Counted from the first letter of the stretch, positions 26,610 through 34,845 are shown. The stretch: 64,000 bases of DNA from Daejeonella sp. H1SJ63 (GCF_029360775.1 NZ_JARKMZ010000013.1:1-64000), one strand, 5' to 3'. Made by a program: numbers and translations. The notes: a model not told the origin generated them from the letters alone.

Positions 26610-27698
26610 ATGATATTATCTCAGTTTGATGAACATTCAGTTTTTAGTCAGCTTAATGCTTTTGGACATCAGAAGGTAGTTTATTGCAGTGATCCTGATA
26701 CAGGTTTAAAAGCAATAATTGCAATACATGATACAACACTTGGTCCTGCTTTAGGCGGGACCAGAATGCAGCTCTACAAGACTGAAAATGAAGCTTTGCA
26801 GGATGCATTGCGACTATCGCGCAGCATGACTTATAAAGCAGCTATTTCCGGTCTGAATCTGGGTGGAGGCAAGGCTGTTATTATAGGAGACAGCCGTTTG
26901 CATAAATCAGAGGCTTTGATGAGGAGGTTCGGCAGGTTCATAGAGAATCTTCACGGATCATTCATTACGGCAGAGGATGTGGGTACAACCCCAAAGGACA
27001 TGGAATATATCCGGATGGAAACCAAGTTTGTGACCGGTGTCCCAGAGTCAATAGGGGGTAGCGGTGATCCTTCACCTGTTTCTGCAAGAGGTGTATTTAT
27101 GGGGATAAAGGCTTGTCTGAAAGAGCATTTTGGAAATGACAGTCTTGCCGGCAAGTCGGTTGCTGTTCAGGGTATTGGTCATGTAGGCGAAAATCTTGTC
27201 GGACTGCTTAGAAATGAGAATGCCAAGGTTTATATATGCGATATAAATGAAGATCGTCTGATACAGATTGCAAAGAAATATGGGGCAAAAGCTGTTGCTA
27301 ACAATAGTCTTTTTGATCTGGACATCGATATTTATTCACCCTGTGCATTAGGTGCAACGGTTAATACAGAAACAATTAACCGGTTAAAATGCCCGATTAT
27401 TGCAGGTTCTGCAAATAATCAGCTTGCTGATGAGGTAGTACATGGAAATATGCTGCTTGAGAAAGGTATCTTGTATGCTCCTGATTATCTGATCAATGCA
27501 GGTGGTTTGATCAATTGCTATTCGGAGATTGCCGGATTCAGTAAAAAGAAAACACTTCAGATGGCCGAGAATATTTATGAGGCCACCAGAAGAGTAATTC
27601 AGAAATCAAAAGAGGAAAAAATTCCTACGATAGAAGCTGCCAATAAAATTGCTGAAAAGCGTATTGCTGATATCAGAAAAATAAAAGCATCCTATTAA
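26610..27698 (+). CDS. leucine dehydrogenase (Glu/Leu/Phe/Val dehydrogenase family)
   Basis: This 362-residue NAD-dependent enzyme deaminates branched-chain amino acids to 2-keto acids and ammonia. Lys76 (SMTYKAA) and Lys88 (GLNLGGGKAVI) correspond to the substrate-binding and catalytic lysines of Bacillus leucine dehydrogenase. The Rossmann motif GIGHVGENL follows at about 188, and NAGGLINCYSE near 295 closes the active site. The length matches leucine dehydrogenase rather than the longer glutamate dehydrogenases. The next gene, nusB, starts 40 bp downstream on the same strand but is probably separately controlled. Leu versus Val or Phe preference is inferred. Confidence 0.9.
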   Translation: MILSQFDEHSVFSQLNAFGHQKVVYCSDPDTGLKAIIAIHDTTLGPALGGTRMQLYKTENEALQDALRLSRSMTYKAAISGLNLGGGKAVIIGDSRLHKSEALMRRFGRFIENLHGSFITAEDVGTTPKDMEYIRMETKFVTGVPESIGGSGDPSPVSARGVFMGIKACLKEHFGNDSLAGKSVAVQGIGHVGENLVGLLRNENAKVYICDINEDRLIQIAKKYGAKAVANNSLFDLDIDIYSPCALGATVNTETINRLKCPIIAGSANNQLADEVVHGNMLLEKGILYAPDYLINAGGLINCYSEIAGFSKKKTLQMAENIYEATRRVIQKSKEEKIPTIEAANKIAEKRIADIRKIKASY

Positions 27699-27738
27699 GA
27701 GTTTATTAGGGTTATTAAAAACAAAATCGTTCTTATAC

Positions 27739-28686
27739 ATGTTAAACAGAAGGCATCTGAGGGTCAAAGCATTGCAGGTATTGTATTCTTACCAGCAATC
27801 AGAAGTAAAAGATATTGTACCATTTGAAAAGGCATTGATTCAAAGTGTAGACAAGGTCAGTGAGATGTATATTTTTCTGCTTTCGCTGCTCATTGAAGTT
27901 GCTGATTACAGTATTATAGATGCCGGTGAGCGTGCCAATAAACATCTTCCTTCCGAAGAAGATTTAAATGCCAGCCTGAAGCTTCATGATAACCTGTTTA
28001 TAAGTGCGCTAAGGCAAAATGCTGAATACCAGGCTGCTGTTAAAAAGTATAAAATATCATGGGATTTTGATCCTGAGATCTGTAAATCAATTTTCATTAC
28101 TCTGAAGGCTACTCCTGAGTATAACTCCTACCTGAATCTTACAGAGCATTCAATTCAGACGGATAAGGATATTATTAAATACATTTTTAAAAAGCTAATT
28201 CTCAAATCTCCCGGTATAGAGCAGGTTTTTGAAGAAAAGTTTATCAACTGGCCGGTAGATAAAGAAGTTTTGCAGGCATTGGTAGCTAAGACTTTCAAGA
28301 ATTTCTCTCATGATGAGCCCAATGAAAATAAGCTTGCCGTGATCTGTCCTAATTGGGATGAAGACCGTCCATTTATTGCTGATCTTTTTAAGAAAGTTAT
28401 TGCATTCGAAACTGAATATCAGGATATGATTGCTCAGAAAACTAAAAACTGGGATTCAGAACGTATTGCCCTCATGGATACCCTACTGATGCGAATGGCA
28501 ATTACAGAGCTTATTCACTTTTCTTCAATACCGGTAAAAGTGACCATGAATGAGTATATTGAAATTGCAAAAGAATTCAGTACACCTAAAAGTAATTCAT
28601 TTATAAACGGTATTTTAGATAAAATTTTAGCTGATCTTAAAGCGAGCGGAAAGGTCAGGAAGATCGGTAAGGGATTAATTGAGTAA
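27739..28686 (+). CDS. nusB: transcription antitermination factor NusB, extended Bacteroidota form
   Basis: The product has 315 residues, about twice a typical NusB. The N-terminus MLNRRHLRVKALQVLYSYQQS is the classic NusB start. The C-terminal half (about 200-310) holds the rest of the fold, ending with MNEYIEIAKEFSTPKSNSFINGILDKI. About 100 extra residues lie between. The long form is usual in this phylum. NusB with NusE (S10) binds boxA RNA and supports rRNA antitermination. It leads a short operon with DUF1573 and yajC. Confidence 0.9.
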   Translation: MLNRRHLRVKALQVLYSYQQSEVKDIVPFEKALIQSVDKVSEMYIFLLSLLIEVADYSIIDAGERANKHLPSEEDLNASLKLHDNLFISALRQNAEYQAAVKKYKISWDFDPEICKSIFITLKATPEYNSYLNLTEHSIQTDKDIIKYIFKKLILKSPGIEQVFEEKFINWPVDKEVLQALVAKTFKNFSHDEPNENKLAVICPNWDEDRPFIADLFKKVIAFETEYQDMIAQKTKNWDSERIALMDTLLMRMAITELIHFSSIPVKVTMNEYIEIAKEFSTPKSNSFINGILDKILADLKASGKVRKIGKGLIE

Positions 28687-28695
28687 TTTATATAC

Positions 28696-29154
28696 ATGAA
28701 GAAAATCGTTTTATCATTAGTGTTTGCTGCATTTTTAGCAGCATGTAACAATCAGAAACAACCTGTTGAAACAACCGCTGTCAGCGAAAGTCAGGGAATT
28801 GCAGCTGTGGATACGGCAGATGCTCCGGTTTTTAAATTTGAGAAAGAAGTTTATGATTTCGGCCTGATTAATGAAGGCGAGAAAGTAACCCATGATTTTA
28901 AGTTCAAAAATGTGGGCAAGAGCCCTTTGATAATTAGCAGTGCTTCTGCAAGTTGTGGATGTACCGTTCCTGATTATCCGAAAGAACCTATTGCACCTGG
29001 TGAGGAAGGTATAATTAGTGTTGTATTCGATAGTGCAGGTAAGCCGGGAGTGCAAAATAAAGTAGTTACTATCACTGCCAATACTATTCCATCATTTACT
29101 GAGCTGAATATTTTGGGTAGTGTCATGGCTAAAGAGCAAGTTCAAACCAAATAA
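28696..29154 (+). CDS. DUF1573 lipoprotein
   Basis: This 152-residue protein has a lipoprotein signal MKKIVLSLVFAAFLAAC (Cys17). The DUF1573 domain (about 50-145) has the Ig-like pattern VYDFGLINEGEKVTHDFKFKN, then SASCGCTVPDYPKEPIAPGEEG and a closing strand. The Cys-Gly-Cys pair (SCGCT) is conserved in the family. Such ASPM/Hydin-like sandwich domains are common in Bacteroidota, but their role is unknown. It lies 9 bp after nusB and 17 bp before yajC; the placement beside a translocase subunit may reflect simple co-expression. Confidence 0.88.
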   Translation: MKKIVLSLVFAAFLAACNNQKQPVETTAVSESQGIAAVDTADAPVFKFEKEVYDFGLINEGEKVTHDFKFKNVGKSPLIISSASASCGCTVPDYPKEPIAPGEEGIISVVFDSAGKPGVQNKVVTITANTIPSFTELNILGSVMAKEQVQTK

Positions 29155-29171
29155 TTAATTATAAAATAGAA

Positions 29172-29456
29172 ATGGAGCAAATCAGTCAGTTTTTGCCAAT
29201 GCTGCTAATTATAGTAGTATTTTACTTTTTCATGATCAGACCTCAGATGAAGAAGGCGAAGGATCATAAAAAGTTTGTTGAAGAATTAAAGAAGGGTGAT
29301 AAAGTGATCACGACTTCCGGAATTCATGGAAAGATTGTTGATCTGAATGATACAACTTTCCTGATTGAAGTTGAAAGTGGTACCAAAATCAGGTTCGAAA
29401 AATCTTCTGTTTCTCTGGAAGCATCGAAGGCTTTAAATCAGCCTGAAAGTAAATAA
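29172..29456 (+). CDS. yajC: preprotein translocase subunit YajC
   Basis: This 94-residue single-pass membrane protein has a hydrophobic helix (about 9-25) followed by FFMIRPQMKKAKDHKKF. The cytoplasmic part, KKGDKVITTSGIHGKIVDLNDTTFLIEVESGTKIRFEKSSV, is the YajC signature. YajC associates with SecDF near SecYEG and helps, but is not required for, protein export. The fused secDF gene is elsewhere in this window (45.7-48.6 kb) rather than adjacent as in E. coli. A hairpin terminator directly follows. Confidence 0.94.
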   Translation: MEQISQFLPMLLIIVVFYFFMIRPQMKKAKDHKKFVEELKKGDKVITTSGIHGKIVDLNDTTFLIEVESGTKIRFEKSSVSLEASKALNQPESK

Positions 29457-29477
29457 GAACTCGTTAAAATAATAGTG

Positions 29478-29506
29478 CGCCGCTTCCATTTGAGGCGGCG
29501 TTTTTA
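29478..29506 (+). terminator. Rho-independent terminator after yajC
   Basis: CGCCGCTT (29478-29485) pairs with AGGCGGCG (29493-29500; one G-U) over a 7-nt loop and is followed by TTTTTATTT. It splits nusB-DUF1573-yajC from ybbR onward. Confidence 0.75.
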
Positions 29507-29535
29507 TTTAAAAAATTTAAGCAAGCCGTTTAAAT

Positions 29536-30483
29536 ATGCCTTTTATCAAGTTCAATAAAACTGAAAGACGACGTTTATCCTTGTTTTTCGTATGCATAAT
29601 AGTTGCTGTCGGAGCCTGGATGTTTCTTTCTTTATCGAACAGGTATATTTATCAGGTACAAACTCTGGTTCGCTTTGTTAATTTTCCTCAGAATAAAGCT
29701 TTCAAACCTCTGCAGTCTGATACCATTGATTTAAAGGTGGAAGGCACGGGCTGGCAGCTTTTATTTTCAAAAATGAGAATAAAACCCCAGTCGGTTGATG
29801 TTGATCTGGGTGTGTTAAACAGAAAAACATTTGTTGATCTTTCCTTACAGCTCCCTCAGATTAACAGACAATTCGAATCCAGTCAGAAGATTGTTCAGAT
29901 AGAACCTGATACCCTGTATTTTGACTTTTCAGCGAGAAGTGTCAAAAGAATTCCGATTCGTCTTGTTCATAAAATTGTGTTTATGCCTCATTACGGCATA
30001 TCAGACTCTGTTAATTTTTTCCCGGATTATGTCACAGTAACAGGTCCTATAAAAGAACTGGAACAGATTAAAAGCTGGCCTACAGATACTCTTATACTTA
30101 AGAATATCAATTCAAACCTAAGCACAAAAATATCGCTGAAAAGACCTGTGCAGGCTAACATAAGTATTTATCCGGGTATAGTAGATGCCCGGTTGAAAGT
30201 AGATGAGTTTACTGAAAAAGTTATAGAGGTTCCGGTCAGGCTTCTTAATAATAATGAATATGGGAATGTGAAAATTCTTCCTGATAAGGTTAAAGTTACT
30301 TTCCTGACTGCTCTGAGTAATTACCGGAAAATTGACAGAAGCTATTTTGAATTGAGCATTGATCTTAACAACTGGAAGAATAAAGGCTATAAGCAATTAC
30401 CTGTACATATTGACCGCTTTCCTGATTATTGCAAACTAATCAAAATTGAACCACAAAATATTGATTTTATAATTCAAAGATAA
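29536..30483 (+). CDS. YbbR-like (CdaR-family) domain protein
   Basis: The 315-residue protein has one membrane helix near the N-terminus (about 14-32) and repeated YbbR beta domains in the exported part. In Firmicutes YbbR/CdaR regulates the diadenylate cyclase CdaA; Bacteroidota homologues are found beside coaE, as here, where the cyclase is absent. Its stop is directly abutted by the coaE ATG (30484). No signal beyond the membrane helix is present. The fold call is good; the regulatory role is inferred from other phyla. Confidence 0.82.
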   Translation: MPFIKFNKTERRRLSLFFVCIIVAVGAWMFLSLSNRYIYQVQTLVRFVNFPQNKAFKPLQSDTIDLKVEGTGWQLLFSKMRIKPQSVDVDLGVLNRKTFVDLSLQLPQINRQFESSQKIVQIEPDTLYFDFSARSVKRIPIRLVHKIVFMPHYGISDSVNFFPDYVTVTGPIKELEQIKSWPTDTLILKNINSNLSTKISLKRPVQANISIYPGIVDARLKVDEFTEKVIEVPVRLLNNNEYGNVKILPDKVKVTFLTALSNYRKIDRSYFELSIDLNNWKNKGYKQLPVHIDRFPDYCKLIKIEPQNIDFIIQR

Positions 30484-31083
30484 ATGCTGAGAATAGGAAT
30501 AACCGGAGGCATAGGCAGTGGCAAGACAACCATTTGTAAAGTTTTTGAATTGCTGGGTGTTCCTGTTTTTTATGCTGATAGTGTGGCAAAATCAATTATG
30601 CGCACTGATACTTTACTCAAAAAACAGATCATCAGTACATTCGGCAGCGATTCTTACTCTGAAAGTGGTGAGTTAAACAGGGCTCATATTTCATCAATCG
30701 TATTTAAAGATGAGGCTGAACTTCAAAAACTGAACAGTCTGGTACATCCCGCAGTATTCAGGGCTTTTGATTTATGGGTATCTGAACAGTTGAGTGCACC
30801 TTATGTAATGAAAGAGGCTGCATTGCTGTTTGAAAGTAATTCTTATAAAATGTGTGATCAGACAATACTGATTTTAACACCCGAGACATTACGGATTGCA
30901 CGGGTGATGGACAGAGATGGGATAAGTGAGGAGGAGGTAAGATTGCGAATGAAGAGGCAATGGACTGATAAAGAGAAGGAAAAACTGGCCACTCATATTC
31001 TCCGGAATGATGAAACCCATTTACTGATCCCGGAGATTATAAAACTTCATAAGCAGTTTATTGAGGCAGCAGCTGGCAGATAA
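30484..31083 (+). CDS. coaE: dephospho-CoA kinase
   Basis: This 199-residue enzyme catalyses the last step of CoA synthesis, phosphorylating the 3'-OH of dephospho-CoA with ATP. The P-loop GGIGSGKTT (8-16) starts the protein; FYADSVAKSIMRTD follows, and MKEAALLFES contains the family Glu/LL motif. RDGISEEEVRLRMKRQW near residue 150 is the usual lid region. It starts immediately after ybbR and its stop overlaps the next ATG by one base, so it is translationally coupled in this operon. Confidence 0.94.
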   Translation: MLRIGITGGIGSGKTTICKVFELLGVPVFYADSVAKSIMRTDTLLKKQIISTFGSDSYSESGELNRAHISSIVFKDEAELQKLNSLVHPAVFRAFDLWVSEQLSAPYVMKEAALLFESNSYKMCDQTILILTPETLRIARVMDRDGISEEEVRLRMKRQWTDKEKEKLATHILRNDETHLLIPEIIKLHKQFIEAAAGR

Positions 31084-32042
31084 TGATTATTGAAGATTTT
31101 TTATTTATTAATGAGCAAGGTCTGTATTGTTCCAGAGGTGATTTTTATCTGGATCCTCAAACTCCTGTTGCTCATGCTGTGATTTCTCATGCACATGGTG
31201 ATCATGCGGTTCGTGGGAATAACTTTGTCTATTGCACTGCAGCTACAGCGGCCTTCATGCAGCATAGATATCAAAAGCAGGCTGGAAATCAATTCAATAT
31301 TTACAACTGGTCTGAAAGCTTTGTTATAAACGGGGTTAAAATAAGTTTTATACCTGCGGGCCATATACTTGGTTCAGCACAGGTTTTGATGGAGTATGAA
31401 GGTGTAAGGTATTTGTATACAGGCGATTATAAATTGCAGGAGGATTCAACATGCGAGAGGTTGGAATTTGTAAAAGCTGATGTTCTGATCACAGAAACAA
31501 CCTTTGCTGATCCTGAAGTAAGGCATCCTGATGCAGCATCAGAAATCATGAAATTCAATGCTTTTAATCATAATATATTGCTTGGGGCATATTCATTGGG
31601 TAAAGCTCAAAGGCTGATCAGCCTGATCAACAGGTATTGTCCTGAGCGTTCTGTGGTGGTACATCATTCCATTTTTGGTTTGAACAAAATATATGATGCG
31701 TTTGGGTACTCTCCCGGAAAGTATGAGATTTACAATAGAAAATCAATGAAGCTGCCCGATCAGAATATGGTTTATATAGTGCCGCCATTAACTTTTAACA
31801 GTTATATACATGCTAAAAATGTAGTCAGGGCATTTGCTTCCGGATGGATGAGATTACAGGTAAATAATGATATGCAAGTCTTAATTTCTGATCATGTTGA
31901 CTGGAATGATATTCTGAAAATGGTGTCAGAAGCTGAACCCCACGAAGTTTGGACACTACATGGCAACGGGAATCATTTAAAAAGGTATTTCAAAGATTCC
32001 ATGAAGATTAAAATGTTAAATTATGCTGATAGGGAAGGTTGA
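31083..32042 (+). CDS. MBL-fold DNA exonuclease, ligase-associated type
   Basis: This 319-residue protein belongs to the metallo-beta-lactamase group with beta-CASP-like nucleases. Zinc motif HAHGDH (36-41) is complete, GHILGSAQV (about 112) and TGDYK (about 131) provide the remaining ligands, and AYSLGKAQR is the signature seen in the ligase-associated exonuclease family. That family normally sits with an ATP-dependent DNA ligase and a helicase, neither of which is here. It overlaps coaE by one base and the DUF5522 gene by 20 bp. Confidence 0.82.
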   Translation: MIIEDFLFINEQGLYCSRGDFYLDPQTPVAHAVISHAHGDHAVRGNNFVYCTAATAAFMQHRYQKQAGNQFNIYNWSESFVINGVKISFIPAGHILGSAQVLMEYEGVRYLYTGDYKLQEDSTCERLEFVKADVLITETTFADPEVRHPDAASEIMKFNAFNHNILLGAYSLGKAQRLISLINRYCPERSVVVHHSIFGLNKIYDAFGYSPGKYEIYNRKSMKLPDQNMVYIVPPLTFNSYIHAKNVVRAFASGWMRLQVNNDMQVLISDHVDWNDILKMVSEAEPHEVWTLHGNGNHLKRYFKDSMKIKMLNYADREG

Positions 32043-32181
32043 CTATTATCTGGATGAAAATGGCAATCTGGTTTTTACAGAGGCATATCACCTGAAGCGG
32101 GGAACCTGCTGTAAAAATAAATGCCGGCACTGCCCATGGAAGTATGGGCAAAAGATAATTCGGAAAGGCAAATTAAAATAA
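32023..32181 (+). CDS. DUF5522-like small cysteine-rich protein
   Basis: This 52-codon gene overlaps the end of the exonuclease gene by 20 bp in another frame. The protein reads MLIGKVDYYLDENGNL, then VFTEAYHLKRGTCC and KNKCRHCPW, with cysteines at 29, 30, 34 and 37, and ends in a basic tail. The pattern YY-x2-NG-x2-VFTE-xHL-x-RG-x-CC-x3-C-xx-CP is the DUF5522 signature. Four clustered cysteines suggest metal or Fe-S binding. Function is unknown. The start ATG is the only one in frame. Confidence 0.8.
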   Translation: MLIGKVDYYLDENGNLVFTEAYHLKRGTCCKNKCRHCPWKYGQKIIRKGKLK

Positions 32182-32246
32182 TTCATTTTTTATTAACTTA
32201 TCTTATTATAATTGAAATAATTCTGATTCAGACAGGGCAACATTAA

Positions 32247-32696
32247 ATGGAAATAGAGAAAGAAATTTACAGTAATAAATTTGACGATAAGCACCAAAAG
32301 GCCATCGTAAATCTGATTTATACCTATGGCTGGATCACCAATATTTTGAAAATTATGCTTAACAAGCATAAAATTACCCTGCAGCAATTTAATATTCTCA
32401 GAATCCTCCGTGGGCAGTATCCCAGTCCTTCAACTATTAATATGCTCAGGGAACGCATGCTGGATAAGATGTCTGATGCCTCCAGAATTGTTGAGCGTCT
32501 GGTTCAAAAGGGTTTGGTAAAGCGTTGTGTAAATGTTAAGGACCGGCGTGCTGTAGATATAATCATAAGTCAGGAAGGCTTAGATATTTTGACAAAGCTG
32601 GATAAAGAATTGTCAATAAAAGAGATACTTGGCAATAACCTTACCGAGGAGGAGGCAGTGATTCTGAGTAACCTGCTTGATAAAATGAGAGGTTAG
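32247..32696 (+). CDS. MarR-family transcriptional regulator
   Basis: This 149-residue winged-helix protein has the MarR core: ITLQQFNILRILRGQYP, the recognition region MLRERMLDKMSDASRIVERLVQKGLVKR, and the wing NVKDRRAVDIIISQEG. Its flanking helices form the dimer interface. It is encoded after the DUF5522 gene on the same strand (65 bp gap) and ends in a convergent hairpin with the ZIP gene. No divergent target gene lies beside it, so its regulon cannot be read from position. Confidence 0.88.
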   Translation: MEIEKEIYSNKFDDKHQKAIVNLIYTYGWITNILKIMLNKHKITLQQFNILRILRGQYPSPSTINMLRERMLDKMSDASRIVERLVQKGLVKRCVNVKDRRAVDIIISQEGLDILTKLDKELSIKEILGNNLTEEEAVILSNLLDKMRG

Positions 32697-32705
32697 TGAG
32701 AATTT

Positions 32706-32735
32706 GCTCTGACAGCACCTTATTACTGTCTGAGC
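32706..32735. terminator. hairpin between convergent marR and ZIP genes
   Basis: GCTCTGACAG (32706-32715) pairs with CTGTCTGAGC (32726-32735), nine of ten bases, over a 10-nt loop. It has no long T-run, so termination is likely but not certain. Confidence 0.5.
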
Positions 32736-32741
32736 ATTGAA

Positions 32742-33455
32742 TCAATGGATAAAAAAACCAATCAGTGCAATCCCAACACCCATCAATACAGCTGCCATTT
32801 TCTTCAGATTAAATTTATGGTCAACACTTGATTCGAAAAGTATTGTTGTTGAAATGTGAAGGAATATTCCGATTACCACACCCATAATACTGTCGAAATA
32901 AATCTCAATATTGCCAATAGATCCCTGTCCGATCTGATAACTAAGCAGGTATCCCAATGGGCTCATCGTTGCAAAAATAACAAGTAATACTAAAACATAT
33001 TTTTTATTCAGATTATTCTGTATCAGTACGCTTCCCAGAGCAAATGCAGCGGGTATATGGTGCAAAGCAATACCGAATACCAGTTCATTATGCCGGTCTT
33101 GTGCCAATGGCATTCCTTCTAAAAATGCATGAAGGCATAGGCTGAGCATAATTCCCCAGGGGAATACATAATGATGATGATTGTGTTTATGAATATGCCC
33201 GTGTTCTATTCCCTCAGAAAATTGCTCCATAACTATCTGAAGCAGAAAGCCTCCCAGAATAAAGAGACCTGTCCGGTGATTGCCGGATGAATAGACATCA
33301 GGCATAAGATGCAGTACTGTAATAGCAAAGAGGTAGGCTCCGCTGAATGATAAGACTAGCTTTAAGCGGTTTTGATTATCTTTTTTGAAAAGAAAAACAC
33401 CTGTTCCTCCTAAAAAAGCGCTGCTGAAAAGAAGGATCAGTTCCCAGATTTCCAT
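32742..33455 (-). CDS. ZIP-family metal transporter
   Basis: This 237-residue protein has about seven or eight membrane helices, a His-rich cytoplasmic loop (EHGHIHKHNHHH, 85-95), the TM4 motif LHAFLEGMPL (His109, Glu113) and the TM5 motif LHHIPAAFAL (His132-His133). These are the binuclear metal-site residues of ZIP transporters, which import zinc or other divalent metals. It overlaps the end of the PAP2 gene by 19 bp, and the methyltransferase gene overlaps PAP2 in turn, so the three form a tight operon. Confidence 0.88.
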   Translation of the reverse strand: MEIWELILLFSSAFLGGTGVFLFKKDNQNRLKLVLSFSGAYLFAITVLHLMPDVYSSGNHRTGLFILGGFLLQIVMEQFSEGIEHGHIHKHNHHHYVFPWGIMLSLCLHAFLEGMPLAQDRHNELVFGIALHHIPAAFALGSVLIQNNLNKKYVLVLLVIFATMSPLGYLLSYQIGQGSIGNIEIYFDSIMGVVIGIFLHISTTILFESSVDHKFNLKKMAAVLMGVGIALIGFFIH

Positions 33456-34018
33456 GTACTGAATGTTTTTGTAACTAATAAAATTGATGCCATGATATAA
33501 CCGATCATAGATCCGATTATAGCTCCTGAGCTAACGTCAATAGGAAAATGTACACCTACATAAACTTGTGCAAAACTTATGGATCCTGCCCAAAGTAATC
33601 CCAGGGGTAAAATCAGTTTCCATTTTGAATAGAACATCATGATCATAAAAACAGCAAGTGCAAAATGATTTGATGCATGCGAAGAAGGGAAACTGAACCC
33701 TGTTCCACAGGCTATTCTGCTGTTAACTTCTGATTTGATTTCCGGATCATTGCAGGGCCTTAGTCTTTGTACCGCAGGTTTGATTATTGAGGAAGAAGCA
33801 AAATCTGTAAAGCCAAAAGTTAATCCAAGAAAAATCAGCAGATACCAACCCTGTTTTCCATAATTTCTGATGGAAAATATAATGATGAACAAGTAAAGCG
33901 GAGTCCAGAAAAAGCGATTTCTCAATGCCGGCATCAGCCAGTCGAAAAGTGGGTTACTCAGACCCTGATTAATGGCAAAGAATAATTCCCTGTCAAATTG
34001 AATGAGTTGTTCAAGCAT
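33437..34018 (-). CDS. PAP2-family phosphatase
   Basis: This 193-residue membrane phosphatase acts on lipid pyrophosphates such as undecaprenyl diphosphate or phosphatidates. Motif 1 is K-x6-RP (Lys80, Arg87), motif 2 is PSSH (111-114), and motif 3 has His157 and Asp161. However the usual Arg before motif 3 is Gln151 (AQVYVGVHFPID instead of SRxYLGVHxPxD). About five membrane helices are seen. Enzyme class is firm; activity could be altered by the Gln. Confidence 0.85.
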   Translation of the reverse strand: MLEQLIQFDRELFFAINQGLSNPLFDWLMPALRNRFFWTPLYLFIIIFSIRNYGKQGWYLLIFLGLTFGFTDFASSSIIKPAVQRLRPCNDPEIKSEVNSRIACGTGFSFPSSHASNHFALAVFMIMMFYSKWKLILPLGLLWAGSISFAQVYVGVHFPIDVSSGAIIGSMIGYIMASILLVTKTFSTWKSGN

Positions 34019-34748
34019 CTGATTTACGGCATATAAATATTAAACGATCGGATCTGTTTTCATCAAATGGATTGAGAGCGAAATCCCCGAAATGATGTAA
34101 AATGGTAAAGCCGCTTCTTCTGAACATTTTTTCGAAATCACTGTATACCAAGGCTCTTACCTCTTCTTTGAATGCGTAATCTTTATTTTTATGTTCAAAA
34201 GATATGTTTTTTATAATTTTTCCATCTGATACCTTTTTACTGATGTAAAAATCAATCCCATCAATATTTTTCACTTCCTGTGCTGATAGATTACGGCTGA
34301 TCTTTTCTGTATTGAAGTAATCAAGAACCAGAATACCATCTTTCTTCAGTGATCTGTTAATAGTTTTCAGGGCGCTGATATGATCTCTCTCAGTGTCAAA
34401 GTGTCCGAAGCTGGTAAAAAGATTAAATGCGAAATCGAAATAATTGATATAAAACCTGAATCTCATATCGTGCACATAGAAGTGCAGGCTTTCCCGTTCA
34501 AATTGTTGGGCAAAACGAATATTTGAGATTGAAAGATCAATACCGGTAACATCATAACCCTTTTTATTCAGATAAACCGAATGTCTTCCCCGGCCACAGG
34601 CAATATCCAGTAATTTTGAGTTAATGCCGGGTTTTAGATAGGCGCAGAGATTATCAATGAAATATTCTGCTTCATCGTCATTTCTTTGATGATACAGGAT
34701 ATGGTAATAGGGCGAACTAAACCAGTTTTGAAACCACTTTTTAGTCAT
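34011..34748 (-). CDS. class I SAM-dependent methyltransferase
   Basis: This 245-residue enzyme shows motif I LLDIACGRGRHSVYL (about 47-60), the acidic loop DVTGIDLSISN and the post-motif DYFNTE. The substrate is unknown; the family includes small-molecule and quinone methylases. It heads the methyltransferase-PAP2-ZIP operon, overlapping the next gene by 8 bp. Its promoter region is shared with the divergent glmM and is built as a large dyad with a -7 box at each end. Confidence 0.85.
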   Translation of the reverse strand: MTKKWFQNWFSSPYYHILYHQRNDDEAEYFIDNLCAYLKPGINSKLLDIACGRGRHSVYLNKKGYDVTGIDLSISNIRFAQQFERESLHFYVHDMRFRFYINYFDFAFNLFTSFGHFDTERDHISALKTINRSLKKDGILVLDYFNTEKISRNLSAQEVKNIDGIDFYISKKVSDGKIIKNISFEHKNKDYAFKEEVRALVYSDFEKMFRRSGFTILHHFGDFALNPFDENRSDRLIFICRKSDA

Positions 34749-34771
34749 ATACTGATATCATAGTTTAGGAG

Positions 34772-34814
34772 CAAATATATACATTTACTGTTTTACAGTA
34801 GGTGTATACATTTG
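34772..34814. promoter_or_regulatory. symmetrical divergent promoter/operator region
   Basis: Arms 34772-34791 and 34795-34814 match in 17 of 20 positions around a 3-bp centre (core TACTGT-TTT-ACAGTA at 34786-34800). The left end is the minus-strand -7 box TATATTTG of the methyltransferase operon; the right end is the plus-strand -7 box TACATTTG of glmM. A dimeric regulator bound here could control both directions. Neither side has a TTG at the usual -33 position. Confidence 0.6.
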
Positions 34815-34820
34815 AATTGT

Positions 34821-34828
34821 TATTTTTG
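34821..34828 (+). promoter_or_regulatory. second -7 box upstream of glmM
   Basis: TATTTTTG matches TAnnTTTG 17 bp before the GTG start, 6 bp past the dyad. It could be a second glmM start or a chance match in AT-rich DNA. Confidence 0.35.
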
Positions 34829-34845
34829 AATTTTAAATTAATAAG

